Below are positions 35,196 through 44,389 of a stretch of DNA of 54,669 nucleotides, piece after piece. Source of the DNA: Candidatus Gastranaerophilales bacterium (GTDB lineage Bacteria; Cyanobacteriota; Vampirovibrionia; Gastranaerophilales; Gastranaerophilaceae); NCBI GenBank assembly GCA_017467305.1, contig JAFTSM010000031.1, positions 1 through 54,669 on the forward strand, given 5' to 3'. A program made the translations under genes and the position numbers. The notes beneath the pieces were generated by a model. It worked only from the letters and a program-made list of their open reading frames with translations, was not told the DNA's origin and ran no database searches. Numbering within the stretch: the stretch's first letter is position 1; each line of letters begins with the position of its first letter.

Positions 35196-36707
35196 ATGCA
35201 AATAACTTTTAACCCAGCAATTAATAATACATTTAAAGCAAATAAATCAAATAACCACATTCAACAGCCACAAGAAACAAAGAACATAAAAGAACTTCCA
35301 AAATATTCAATGTCCGAAGTTTTAGGAAGAACACAAGCCGTATCTTTCAAAGGAATAAATACTGTTGAAGGTGATTATGTAGAACACACTTGTACAGAGA
35401 AATCTTCACCTTATGGAAAAATCACAGAACATATAATTTTTAATAAGAAAAATGGCAATTATACTCACCGTATTACAGATAAAGATGGTGGAGTTATAAG
35501 AAGTGAAGAATATTTTCCTTCGCAAGAAAAAGAAGTGATAACTACTTATGAAAATAATATTGCAACAATAACAACAACTACTCCAAGTATAAAAACAATT
35601 CAAAAATTAGATTCAGAAAACAGAATGATTTATCTTGAAGAAAGTGTTGGAGATACAGTAAAAACACAAGAAGTAGACTATGAACGTGGAAGAAGGGTAA
35701 TTACTCATAAAGTTAATGATGTTCTTTTACGACCAACCACAGTAATTGATTTATCAACTGGAGAAGCTGTAACAGAAGGTAGTCTTGTTATTGACACTTT
35801 TTTTGATGAAGGAAATAGAGAATACACAACAAAAAATATTGTAACAAATAGAATACACAAAAGAGAACAAGTTGATGAACAAGGCAACCCTATATTTTCG
35901 ATAGATTATAATCCAGAAACTGGTCTTATTTTATCAGATAAAAGATATGGTTCAGAATACACGGAAGATACTTATACCGGTGAAAATCCTAATAGATTAG
36001 TGAGTTCATTATTTATATCATCAGACGGAAGAGAAAAAGAAATTGTATTTTGGGCAGAAGATGGAGAAACAGTTGCAAGCCATACAAGATATTTATACAG
36101 AGAAAATGGTACTTTAGCACAAGAGATAAAATTCAACAGTAATCAAACAATAACTGAAAAGATATTATATGGTAAGGGTGAAGCTCGTACTCATTATATT
36201 TATGATGAACAAACAAAACTAAAAAAATCAACTAAAGAATATGATAAAACTGGTAGATTTATTTCCGAAACATTGTATTATGAAGACGGTAAAACACCAA
36301 AAGCAACAAAAGAAATGAATAAAGATGAAAGTTTCACTATTATATCATTTAATACTGACGGTATTGAAACCAAACGAAATCACTATGATAGTAAGAAAAA
36401 TTTATTATCTACAGAAATATATGATATTGGGACAAATACTTTAGAAAAAACAATTGAATATGATTTAAAAACAGGGAATAGAACAATTACAATATTTGAT
36501 GAAGAATACGAAATGCCGATAAATCAAATGGTTACAGATAAAAAGGGTACAATACTAACTCAAACTGTATTTTATGGAGACGGAAAAACGCCACAATACA
36601 AAAGAGAATATAATAAAGACCGTTCTTATACCGATTATGTATTTAATGAAAAAGGTAAACCAGTAACTTCTAAAAAATTTAATGCAGATGGTTCAAAAAA
36701 AATATAA
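35196..36707 (+). CDS. YD/MORN-like repeat protein with FK-motif N-terminus
   Basis: A 503-aa protein. The N-terminal 50 residues carry ITFNPAINNTFKANK and AVSFKG, the lineage-typical FK motifs also hinted at in the 668-aa and 144-aa proteins. The rest is a chain of about 20-residue beta repeats with patterns such as YYEDGKTPKATKEMNKDES and FYGDGKTPQYKREYNKDRS, like toxin YD or MORN-2 repeats. No catalytic domain and no classical signal peptide. It may be a secreted, surface or cell-envelope adhesin-like protein; the role is unknown. Confidence 0.65.
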   Translation: MQITFNPAINNTFKANKSNNHIQQPQETKNIKELPKYSMSEVLGRTQAVSFKGINTVEGDYVEHTCTEKSSPYGKITEHIIFNKKNGNYTHRITDKDGGVIRSEEYFPSQEKEVITTYENNIATITTTTPSIKTIQKLDSENRMIYLEESVGDTVKTQEVDYERGRRVITHKVNDVLLRPTTVIDLSTGEAVTEGSLVIDTFFDEGNREYTTKNIVTNRIHKREQVDEQGNPIFSIDYNPETGLILSDKRYGSEYTEDTYTGENPNRLVSSLFISSDGREKEIVFWAEDGETVASHTRYLYRENGTLAQEIKFNSNQTITEKILYGKGEARTHYIYDEQTKLKKSTKEYDKTGRFISETLYYEDGKTPKATKEMNKDESFTIISFNTDGIETKRNHYDSKKNLLSTEIYDIGTNTLEKTIEYDLKTGNRTITIFDEEYEMPINQMVTDKKGTILTQTVFYGDGKTPQYKREYNKDRSYTDYVFNEKGKPVTSKKFNADGSKKI

Positions 36708-36710
36708 AGA

Positions 36711-36736
36711 AAGGACTAATTAGTCCTTTCTTCCTT
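36711..36736. terminator. bidirectional terminator
   Basis: AAGAAAGGACTAATTAGTCC palindrome (with TTTCTT completing the arm) shared by the convergent repeat-protein and radical SAM genes; it overlaps the last codons of the latter. Confidence 0.75.
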
Positions 36737-37721
36737 TTTTAAGAATTTCTTCTGTTTGTTGACTGTCACATACTTTAATATTGTTTTTAGAAGCTAGTTC
36801 ATTAAATGTTTTTATTAAATCAAAGTAATAATCTGGAACTTGTTTATCGTTATCTAATCCAAATTCCACAAAATCGACATCAAGTTGTACGTGTTTAATT
36901 CCTAAAGATGTTACAACATCAATGAATTTTTGAATTTCTTCAACGTTATCATTAACTTCTCTAATAATTATATATTTGAGAATAATTCGTTCTAGTGCTT
37001 TTGCATCAACGTTTGCATATGCTTTCAAGTTGTCTATAACTGTATCCAAACAATCAACTTGTTTTAATTTAGCATACGTTTCTCTAGTTCCTGCATCTAA
37101 AGAAATTGTTTGCCAACATTTATCCTTTTTAAAAGCATTAGCAACTGCTTCACTATATTTAATACCAGATGTTTCAAGATAAATTGAAGAATCTACATTG
37201 TCAGTTAATAAATCAACTAATTCATCAAAATCTTGTGTTATTGTAATTTCTCCACCACTCAATATAAGTTTGCTATTTTTATCTAGTAATCCTTTTTCTA
37301 TTAAAGATTTAACAACTGGTACAACTTCATATTTGCTACCTTTGTCTTCATTTGCGAAAGTACAATATGTACATTTTGCATTACAAGACATATGATTTTG
37401 GATAAATAAAGTATTAACTTTATTTTCAAAGTTTTCTACTTTTTCGTCTGATATAAATCCATTTGCCATATAACAACCTTGACATTCCACTGGAATAGGG
37501 TCATCACAACTACCAGAGTTTATCAATTTGATATAATTTTTACGTTCTTGGTATACTTTATCCCAATCAATTTCCTTTCCATTATAGTTAGGATAAAACA
37601 CAGGTCCTTTAACATTTGAACAACAAGCTCTTATTTCATCATGAAAAAAGTGCAATGAATGTTTCATATATGGACAATTCAAATATTTTTTCTTTCTAAA
37701 TAATTTTTTTAAAAAATTCAT
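36720..37721 (-). CDS. radical SAM protein
   Basis: A 333-aa protein with HMSCNAKCTYCTFA (CxxxCxxC cluster near residue 115) and ILSGGEITI, the radical SAM core. The N-terminal third has extra cysteines (LNCPYM, RACCSN, GSCDD and VECQGCYM) that could bind auxiliary iron-sulfur clusters, in the way SPASM/twitch proteins do at their C-terminus. No small substrate peptide or partner gene is obvious beside it. The M48 protease gene lies 12 bp upstream on the same strand. Confidence 0.82.
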   Translation of the reverse strand: MNFLKKLFRKKKYLNCPYMKHSLHFFHDEIRACCSNVKGPVFYPNYNGKEIDWDKVYQERKNYIKLINSGSCDDPIPVECQGCYMANGFISDEKVENFENKVNTLFIQNHMSCNAKCTYCTFANEDKGSKYEVVPVVKSLIEKGLLDKNSKLILSGGEITITQDFDELVDLLTDNVDSSIYLETSGIKYSEAVANAFKKDKCWQTISLDAGTRETYAKLKQVDCLDTVIDNLKAYANVDAKALERIILKYIIIREVNDNVEEIQKFIDVVTSLGIKHVQLDVDFVEFGLDNDKQVPDYYFDLIKTFNELASKNNIKVCDSQQTEEILKKGRKD

Positions 37722-37733
37722 GATTTTTCTCCC

Positions 37734-38579
37734 TTACTCTGCTGTAGATAATGCTTTTAAAAAATTATATGATGCAGACCAACCATTGATATTTTCTTGT
37801 TGGTACTTTTGCATTTTTTCAATTCTTTCTTGTTTTAATTCTTCTTGTTCTTGGTTAAACTTTGTTCGTTTCTTTGTATCTGCTGCTCTTGCAACAACAA
37901 TAGGTGTCGCATAAGTCATAAATTGTTTAAAGGAATCTGTTGAATAACCTAAAACAGCTTTAGCTGGATAGTTATATGTTATATAGTTATAAGAGTACAT
38001 TGTTCTTTTATCACCAGAAGGGTGAGTTTGTAGAACATCAATATAATTCCCACTAATTTTGTATAAAAAAGAAATCATTGCTAATGGGTTATAACCAGCG
38101 TTATTCATTAAATCTACGCCAGTAATATCAGCTTCATATTCTTGTGTTCTAGACATTTTTAACATAGAAAGTTGGTTTGCAATATATGCACCAGTTTTTA
38201 CTTTCGAATTAACATTTGAACGATTAATTAAGTGTGATGTAATACTAGAAATAATACTTTGTTTTGCCACATGATTATTAAGGATATGACCCATTTCGTG
38301 AGCAATAACACCAGCTAATTCTGCATCATCATTAACGTATTTTAAAAGCCCTGTATAAACACAAATTTCATTTTCGCCACTTGCAAAGGCATTTACTTCT
38401 TCAGTTTCCATAACAGTAAATTTTACTTGAGTAGGTAAACCATTCTTTGATAATAAGTTTTTTCCAATTTTTTCAACTCTTGCTAGCCCATTTTCCGTAT
38501 TCCAATCAGTTGTGGTTTCAGCATTAACTGGAAGAAAAGAAAATACTAATACAAAAATAATTCCAAATAACTTTTTCAT
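37734..38579 (-). CDS. exported M48-family metalloprotease
   Basis: About 281 aa from ATG 38579, with GGAG before it. A signal peptide (FGIIFVLVFSFLPVNA) is followed by the M48 core AGVIAHEMGHILNNHV with HEMGH zinc ligands and EYEADITGVDLMNNAGY carrying the third ligand. It resembles BepA-type periplasmic proteases that handle outer-membrane quality control. It probably forms an operon with the radical SAM gene, 12 bp downstream. Confidence 0.9.
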   Translation of the reverse strand: MKKLFGIIFVLVFSFLPVNAETTTDWNTENGLARVEKIGKNLLSKNGLPTQVKFTVMETEEVNAFASGENEICVYTGLLKYVNDDAELAGVIAHEMGHILNNHVAKQSIISSITSHLINRSNVNSKVKTGAYIANQLSMLKMSRTQEYEADITGVDLMNNAGYNPLAMISFLYKISGNYIDVLQTHPSGDKRTMYSYNYITYNYPAKAVLGYSTDSFKQFMTYATPIVVARAADTKKRTKFNQEQEELKQERIEKMQKYQQENINGWSASYNFLKALSTAE

Positions 38580-38618
38580 AATATCTCCAAAACAAACAAT
38601 AATATTATTATACACAAT

Positions 38619-38813
38619 TTAATTTTCTTGGATATTATTTAAAGCATATTCTATACATTGAACTATAAATTCATTACGACTAATATCTGTTTTTATAGAT
38701 AAATCGTCAACAGTTTGTAAGGTTGATACATTAAGCCTTACACTAATAACAGCTTTTTCTTGTTTTATTGGTTTAAATTCTCTCATATCAATACCAATAA
38801 CTATTGTATTCAT
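38619..38813 (-). CDS. ribbon-helix-helix-like protein
   Basis: About 64 aa. KAVISVRLNVSTLQTVDDLS then TDISRNEFIVQCIEYAL fits the beta-strand and two helices of a CopG/Arc DNA-binding domain. The start is uncertain (ATG 38813 or an upstream GTG), with no good ribosome site. It may regulate its own promoter or be an antitoxin without a visible toxin. The RHH call rests on pattern only. Confidence 0.55.
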   Translation of the reverse strand: MNTIVIGIDMREFKPIKQEKAVISVRLNVSTLQTVDDLSIKTDISRNEFIVQCIEYALNNIQEN

Positions 38814-38979
38814 AAATGACACATTAAGAAATATTCAAATTTGTATTTGTTATTGTATTCATTTTTTGAATATAGCAAATTGCCCAAGTATCTAGTTAAA
38901 TATAAACGGTTGGCTAATTGTATCGATTTTCTCACTATAGAATAATGAGAAATTGAGCAGGAATTAAAAATTTGAATAG

Positions 38980-40116
38980 ATGAGTACAAATATAACAATA
39001 AAAGAAAAAATTTTTGTGACAAAACCACTTTTGCCATCTCTTTTAAATGTTGAAAATGAGATAAGAGAAATTTGGAACTCAAAATGGCTAACAAATATGG
39101 GACAAAAACATAATCTTTTAGAAAATAAACTAAAAGAAGTTCTTAAAACTCCAAATGTTTCTTTATTTAATAATGGAACTATTGCATTACTTGTTGCAAT
39201 AAAATCACTAGATTTGCCTTATGGTAGCGAGATTATTACAACACCATTCACTTTTGCAGCCACTCCTCATTGTATTTCTTGGAACGGTTTAAAACCTGTA
39301 TTTTGCGACATTGAACCTAATACAATGACAATAGATGCAGATAAAATTGAAAAATTAATAACACCAAATACATCAGCAATTCTTGGTGTGCACGTTTATG
39401 GTTTTCCTTGCAATGTAGAAAAAATCGAACAAATTGCTAAAAAATATAATTTAAAAGTGATTTATGATGCAGCTCACGCATTTTCTACCGAAATAAGTGG
39501 TCGTGGAATTGGTACTTATGGCGATATTACAATGTTTTCATTCCACGCAACAAAATTATTTAATTCGATTGAGGGTGGCTGTTTAACATATAACAATCCA
39601 AATTTAGTTAGAAAAATTTATAACCTAAGAAACTTTGGTATCCGTTCAGAAGAACTTGTTGAAGAAGTTGGTATCAATGGCAAGATGAACGAAGTTCAAG
39701 CTGCTATTGGGTTATTAAATCTTAAACTGTTTGAAAAAGAACAAGAAAAACGTGCAAAAGTAAAAGAATTTTATGATAAACATTTATCTTTAATTAAGGG
39801 AATTAGAATACCTAAAATAGCAAATGGAGTAACAAATTCATATCAATACTATCCAATAATCATTGAAGATGACTATCCACTTACAAGAGATGACGCTTAT
39901 ACAAAATTCAAAGAAGAGAATATTTTTACAAGGAAATACTTCTATCCTGCTTGCCATGATTATGAGTGTTACAAAAATGATTTAGCAGTAAAACTGTCAG
40001 ATTTTTCTGTAGTTGATAATTTAAAACACAAAGTCTTATGCTTACCTTTTTACGGTGATTTAAAAGAAAATACACTTGAATTTATTTGTGAAAAATTACA
40101 AAAAGGGTTTAAGTAA
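38980..40116 (+). CDS. DegT/DnrJ/EryC1/StrS aminotransferase
   Basis: A 378-aa PLP-dependent sugar aminotransferase. NNGTIALLVAIKSL, ITTPFTFAAT, YDAAHAFST and FHATKLFNSIEGG (with the PLP lysine) are the family markers. It makes amino-sugar nucleotides from 4-keto or 3-keto sugar nucleotides, using glutamate, for surface glycans. It opens a four-gene unit (2-7 bp gaps or overlaps) with a glycosyltransferase, an ATP-grasp enzyme and a GNAT-glycosyltransferase fusion. No sugar-nucleotide dehydratase is encoded here. Confidence 0.9.
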   Translation: MSTNITIKEKIFVTKPLLPSLLNVENEIREIWNSKWLTNMGQKHNLLENKLKEVLKTPNVSLFNNGTIALLVAIKSLDLPYGSEIITTPFTFAATPHCISWNGLKPVFCDIEPNTMTIDADKIEKLITPNTSAILGVHVYGFPCNVEKIEQIAKKYNLKVIYDAAHAFSTEISGRGIGTYGDITMFSFHATKLFNSIEGGCLTYNNPNLVRKIYNLRNFGIRSEELVEEVGINGKMNEVQAAIGLLNLKLFEKEQEKRAKVKEFYDKHLSLIKGIRIPKIANGVTNSYQYYPIIIEDDYPLTRDDAYTKFKEENIFTRKYFYPACHDYECYKNDLAVKLSDFSVVDNLKHKVLCLPFYGDLKENTLEFICEKLQKGFK

Positions 40117-40117
40117 T

Positions 40118-40960
40118 ATGAATACTAACCCAATTTTGACAATATTTCTTTTAACTTATAATCACGAAAATTCAATAAGAAAAACTATTGAAAGTATAAT
40201 TTCTCAAAAAACAAATTTTCCATTTATAGTTAAAATTTTAGAAGATTGTTCTACTGATAAAACACTTGAAACATGTAAGGAATACGAGAGAAAATACCCA
40301 CATTTATTTAAGTTAATTGCACAAAAGAAGAATACAAATAGAGAACATATTTATTGGGCAAAAGAAAATGAAATAAATACACAATACTGGTGCATAATAG
40401 AGGGTGATGATTGGTACTTAAATAACTTGTGGTTTGAGAAAGGATTAAGTTTTTTAGAAAAAAATAAAGAATATAATTGTTATTGTGGAGATGTCTTATA
40501 TTCAAACGAAGAAGCAAATACAAAATATTCTTGTATAACCGAAGTTCAAAAAAAATCCTTCCAAAAATTAGGGCACGATTTGTCTTTCGATAATTATGTT
40601 TATGTTCAAACTAGTGCAAGAATATACCGGAATATCATTGATTTTAAAGAAATAAACAATTTCCCGAAGTCAGATATTTATATTTGGTATTTATTCTTGG
40701 ATAAAGGAAAAGTCTATTTAGAACACGAATTAATGTCACAATATAACATTAGTTCAAATGGTATTTGGAATACTTTGAGTGATGATGAGAAACTCAATAG
40801 AACAAATAAAGTAGCTATTACTTGTAATAAATTTTTTAATTATAAATATGCAAAATTTTATGCAAGACAAATAAAAAATAGAAAATTTAAACTTTTTAAA
40901 ATGCTTCTAGGAAGTCATTTTGCAATGTGGTTAGTAACAAACAATTATTTGAAAATTTGA
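40118..40960 (+). CDS. family 2 glycosyltransferase
   Basis: About 280 aa from ATG 40118. GT-A fold with TIFLLTYNHENSIRKTIESI and ILEDCSTDKT, then IEGDDWYL as the DxD site. It has no membrane helix. It adds a sugar to a growing glycan; donor and acceptor are unknown. Homologous in style to the C-terminal half of the gene at 42174. It has one base between its start and the aminotransferase stop. Confidence 0.88.
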   Translation: MNTNPILTIFLLTYNHENSIRKTIESIISQKTNFPFIVKILEDCSTDKTLETCKEYERKYPHLFKLIAQKKNTNREHIYWAKENEINTQYWCIIEGDDWYLNNLWFEKGLSFLEKNKEYNCYCGDVLYSNEEANTKYSCITEVQKKSFQKLGHDLSFDNYVYVQTSARIYRNIIDFKEINNFPKSDIYIWYLFLDKGKVYLEHELMSQYNISSNGIWNTLSDDEKLNRTNKVAITCNKFFNYKYAKFYARQIKNRKFKLFKMLLGSHFAMWLVTNNYLKI

Positions 40961-40966
40961 GGAGAT

Positions 40967-42190
40967 ATGAAAAAGGTATTATTATTAGGTGGTTCATATT
41001 TTCAAGTGCCTTCTGTAAAGAAAGCAAAAGAATTAGGTTATTACACAATAACTTGTGATTATTTGCCTGATAATCCGGCACATAAATTTGCTGATGAATA
41101 CCATAACGTTAGTACGACAGATAAAGAAGCTGTTTTAAAATTGGCACAAGAGTTGAAAATTGATGGTATTGTTTGTTATGCTTCTGACCCAGCAGCTCCA
41201 ACAGCGGCATATGTAGCTGAAAAAATGGGCTTGGCAGGCCATTCTTATAAGTCTGTTGAAATATTATCGAATAAAGATTTATTTAGAAGTTTTCTTTCTG
41301 AAAATGGATTTAATACTCCAAAAGCGAAAGGTTATATAAATGTAGCTAATATAAGAAAAGATTGGGATATATTTAAAAAACCTGTTATGGTTAAACCGGT
41401 TGATTCTTCTGGCTCTAAAGGCATAACCAAAGTTGAAAAGCTTAAAGATTTAGATTTTGCATTTGAATATGCACTAAGTTTTTCTAGAGCAAAAAGAGTT
41501 ATTGTTGAAGAATATATAGATGCATATGGTGGTCAAATTTTAGGAGAAGGATTTAGTGTTAATGGGGAATTAGTTTTTGCCATTTTTGCAAACCATTTTT
41601 TTGATAAAAAAGCAAGTAACCCGTTTACTCCTGCTGGTGGTTGTTTTCCGTTAAATATGCAAAGTGTTATTCAAAAAAGAATAAAAAATGAAATTCAAAA
41701 AGTATTAACATTATTAGATATGAAAACAGGTGCATACAATTTTGAAGTTAGACTTGATGAACAAAAAAATATATATTTAATGGAAATTGGACCAAGAAAT
41801 GGTGGGAATATGATTCCACAATTAGTCAAATATGCAACAGGTTTTGATATGGTGGAATATACAATTAAAGCGGCAATGGGTGAAGATTGTAGTGATTTAG
41901 ATAAATTTGAATGTAAGAATTATTGGGCATATTATGTTTTACATTCAAATAATTCGGGGATTTTTCAAAAACTTACTATTGACGAAGAATTTAAGAAAAA
42001 TAATCTTGTTGAATTAAATTTTATAAAAAATTTTGGAGAAAAAATTGAAACCTTTTCGGGTTCCGGTAATGCTATTGGCATTATGATTTTAAAGTTTAAA
42101 ACACAAGAAGAAATGCAAGAGAAAATAAATGATATTTCAAAATATGTACAGATAAAAATAGAAGAAAAAAACTATGCAATTAATAAATAA
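40967..42190 (+). CDS. ATP-grasp ligase (carbamoyl-phosphate-synthase-like)
   Basis: A 407-aa protein with the start VLLLGGSYFQVPSVKKAKEL (a PurK-type pre-ATP-grasp fold), VKPVDSSGSKGITKVE (ATP-lid glycine loop), EEYIDAYGGQILGEGF and the metal site YLMEIGPRNGGNMIP. Such enzymes form amide or peptide bonds from a carboxylate and an amine using ATP. Between an amino-sugar aminotransferase and a GNAT enzyme it could couple an amino acid or small acid to an amino sugar; that is inference. Confidence 0.85.
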   Translation: MKKVLLLGGSYFQVPSVKKAKELGYYTITCDYLPDNPAHKFADEYHNVSTTDKEAVLKLAQELKIDGIVCYASDPAAPTAAYVAEKMGLAGHSYKSVEILSNKDLFRSFLSENGFNTPKAKGYINVANIRKDWDIFKKPVMVKPVDSSGSKGITKVEKLKDLDFAFEYALSFSRAKRVIVEEYIDAYGGQILGEGFSVNGELVFAIFANHFFDKKASNPFTPAGGCFPLNMQSVIQKRIKNEIQKVLTLLDMKTGAYNFEVRLDEQKNIYLMEIGPRNGGNMIPQLVKYATGFDMVEYTIKAAMGEDCSDLDKFECKNYWAYYVLHSNNSGIFQKLTIDEEFKKNNLVELNFIKNFGEKIETFSGSGNAIGIMILKFKTQEEMQEKINDISKYVQIKIEEKNYAINK

Positions 42191-43604
42191 AAATAATATA
42201 AAATACAATGAACTTTTTGAGTTTTTAAAAGAAATAGATAATTCATTTGCACCAAAACTCTCAGAACAGACAGAACTATCTAACTATACTAAAAAATTGA
42301 TAGAAAATGGATTTATAATAACAACAAAAAAGAATAGTAAAATTATTGGTTTAATTGCTGGTTATATAAATAACAAATTAACAAGAGAAGCCTACATTTC
42401 TTTGGTCTATGTTGATAAAGAATATAGAAGACAAAATATAGCAACTAATTTAATGCAAAAATTTATTGAAAAAGTAAATGAAGAAGGCTATATAAAAATA
42501 TCTTTAGAATGTAATAAAAATAATTTAAATGCTCTTTCTTTCTATAAAAATTTTGATTTTAAAATTATAGAAACTACAAATTCAATAAAATTTAAATTAG
42601 AAAAACAACTTCAACAAAATAAAACATTTGTTTCAATATGTTGTGTTACTTATAATCATGAAAAATATATAAAAGAATGTCTTGATAGTTTTTTAATGCA
42701 AAAGACTAATTTTGATTTTGAAGTTTTAGTTTATGATGATGCTTCATCTGATAAGACACAAGAAATAATAAAAGAATACGAACTAAAATATCCCAATATA
42801 ATCAAACCAATTTATCAAACTGAAAACCAATTTTCAAAAGGAATTAGTATTTCTAAAACTTTTAACTTTCCAAGAATAAACGGAAAATATGTAGCGCTTT
42901 GTGAGGGTGATGATTATTGGATAGACCCATATAAATTACAAAAACAAGTTGAATTTTTAGAAGCAAATTCTGATTATTCAATTTGCTTTCACCCAGTAAA
43001 AATTGTTTATGAAGATAGAAAAAAGAAACCTCAAATTTTTCCTTCTAAAAACAAAGAGTTTTCTTTTGAAAATTTACAAAAAGCTAATTTTATCCAAACA
43101 AATTCTGTAATGTACAGATGGATAAAACCGGAGATTCCAGACAATATAACACCATATGATTGGTATTATAGTCTTCTCCATTCACAAAAGGGCAAAATTG
43201 GCTTTATAAAAGAAGTTATGTCTGTTTATAGAAGACACGCTAACGGAATTTGGCACGATACTTCTATTGGCGCAAGTAATTTACACAGAAAATATGGAAT
43301 TAAAGAAATCAATTTTTATTTTAACGTCTATAAAAAAATATCAAATTCTTCAGAAGAATATTTAAACAATGTATTACTCCCAAACTTCAAACAAATAATA
43401 GATAACTATTATGATTTTGGCGATATTGATAAACTTGTAGAAATCAAATCTATATATCCAGAAATTTTTGAAAAAGCTACACAAATTCAAAATCCAATGG
43501 GGAAAAAATTTAAAAAATACAAAAAACTATTTTCATATTCTTTAGGATTAATTGCTTTTCTAATCATAATAATTATTTTATTAGTGCTTCTTAAACATCT
43601 TTGA
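42174..43604 (+). CDS. fusion: GNAT acetyltransferase and family 2 glycosyltransferase
   Basis: A 476-aa protein. Residues 1-145 form a GNAT domain with VYVDKEYRRQNIATNLMQKF (acetyl-CoA loop) and ALSFYKNFDFK. Residues 150-400 form a GT-A glycosyltransferase with SICCVTYNHEKYIKECLDSF, VYDDASSDKT and CEGDDYWIDP. A C-terminal helix (SLGLIAFLIIIIILLVLL) anchors it. It overlaps the ATP-grasp gene by 17 nt. A protein that could N-acetylate an amino sugar and transfer it would fit the cluster. Confidence 0.85.
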   Translation: MQLINKNNIKYNELFEFLKEIDNSFAPKLSEQTELSNYTKKLIENGFIITTKKNSKIIGLIAGYINNKLTREAYISLVYVDKEYRRQNIATNLMQKFIEKVNEEGYIKISLECNKNNLNALSFYKNFDFKIIETTNSIKFKLEKQLQQNKTFVSICCVTYNHEKYIKECLDSFLMQKTNFDFEVLVYDDASSDKTQEIIKEYELKYPNIIKPIYQTENQFSKGISISKTFNFPRINGKYVALCEGDDYWIDPYKLQKQVEFLEANSDYSICFHPVKIVYEDRKKKPQIFPSKNKEFSFENLQKANFIQTNSVMYRWIKPEIPDNITPYDWYYSLLHSQKGKIGFIKEVMSVYRRHANGIWHDTSIGASNLHRKYGIKEINFYFNVYKKISNSSEEYLNNVLLPNFKQIIDNYYDFGDIDKLVEIKSIYPEIFEKATQIQNPMGKKFKKYKKLFSYSLGLIAFLIIIIILLVLLKHL

Positions 43605-43689
43605 TACGATTAATTTTTTCATTATAGTCACCATTTAATATTTTTTCTAAACATTCTTCTGCCTTTATAATTTTATCAAAGCTATTCAT
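43591..43689 (-). CDS. tiny ORF, 32 aa, possible remnant
   Basis: ATG at 43689 with AAGGA 8 nt upstream, encoding MNSFDKIIKAEECLEKIL and 14 further residues. It overlaps the 3' end of the fusion gene by 14 nt. It could be a short helical protein or a decayed N-terminus. Confidence 0.3.
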   Translation of the reverse strand: MNSFDKIIKAEECLEKILNGDYNEKINRIKDV

Positions 43690-43774
43690 TCTAAAATTCC
43701 TTTACTTGATAAAAATTTGTTGTCAAAAGACACAAGGAAGATTAAGTCTTGTTTATTTTAAAAAATCATACGCC

Positions 43775-44100
43775 CTTATTTATCATAAATATAGAAAGTG
43801 AATGGGACTTTGGTAATAAATACTATGATGAATTCAGATTATCAATGAATGGTCGAAAGCTCGATACAAACGATATTATTGGTGACTTAATTGAGCCATT
43901 TTTAGATTTTTACTAAAACTTGCTTATAAAGATGATAAAAAATTAGCTTCTTCTGTTGAATATGAAGACAAATAACAGCTCTCCGCATCACTCCTCAAGA
44001 ATATAATAATGTACGAGTATCAATATTCCCATACTATGTTAGAAAAATAAATCTAAATATAAAAGAACAACTGTTCAAAAATTTTGAACAGTTATCTTCT
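43775..44100 (+). pseudogene. decayed gene with two frameshifts
   Basis: Coding-like peptide in three successive frames. First FIINIESEWDFGNKYYDEFR and GRKLDTNDIIGDLIEPFLDF, ending at a TAA near 43913. Then KLAYKDDKKLASSVEYEDK in another frame. Then ITALRITPQEYNNVRVSIF and onward. No start codon is in place. The first part loosely resembles small immunity proteins (W...G, F.L..NG, DLI), but this is weak. It fills the 520-bp gap between the sugar cluster and the acylation operon. Confidence 0.45.
44069..44093. terminator. perfect palindrome between convergent units
   Basis: AACTGTTCAAAA/ATTTTGAACAGTT hairpin, 30 bp past the ACP stop on the minus strand, where a TTCTTTTA tract follows. Confidence 0.55.
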
Positions 44101-44124
44101 CATATAAATCTGATTTTAGTTTAT

Positions 44125-44367
44125 TTATTGCATTTTACTTTGTATTAAATCGATAAGACCAGCAATATTATTCAATACAACAATTTCACCGATAGTAAAT
44201 TTTACGTTAAATTTTTTCTCTATTACTTCTATGATATTAACATGTGTTAAAGAATCCCAACCATGTACATCTTTTGCACATAATTCTTCACTAACCACAA
44301 TTTCATCATCTTCTAAAACATCTCTAAGGATATCCTGAATTACATTTAGTATTTCACTTCTTTCCAT
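44125..44367 (-). CDS. acyl carrier protein
   Basis: An 80-aa protein with the 4'-phosphopantetheine attachment motif GWDSLTHV (Ser39) and the four-helix ACP pattern. AGGAG precedes ATG. It is the last gene of the acylation operon and would carry the acyl group activated by the AMP-forming enzyme. Sequence and context point to a dedicated carrier (DltC-like role), not the fatty-acid-synthesis ACP. Confidence 0.92.
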   Translation of the reverse strand: MERSEILNVIQDILRDVLEDDEIVVSEELCAKDVHGWDSLTHVNIIEVIEKKFNVKFTIGEIVVLNNIAGLIDLIQSKMQ

Positions 44368-44389
44368 TTTTATCTCCTGTAACTATTTT

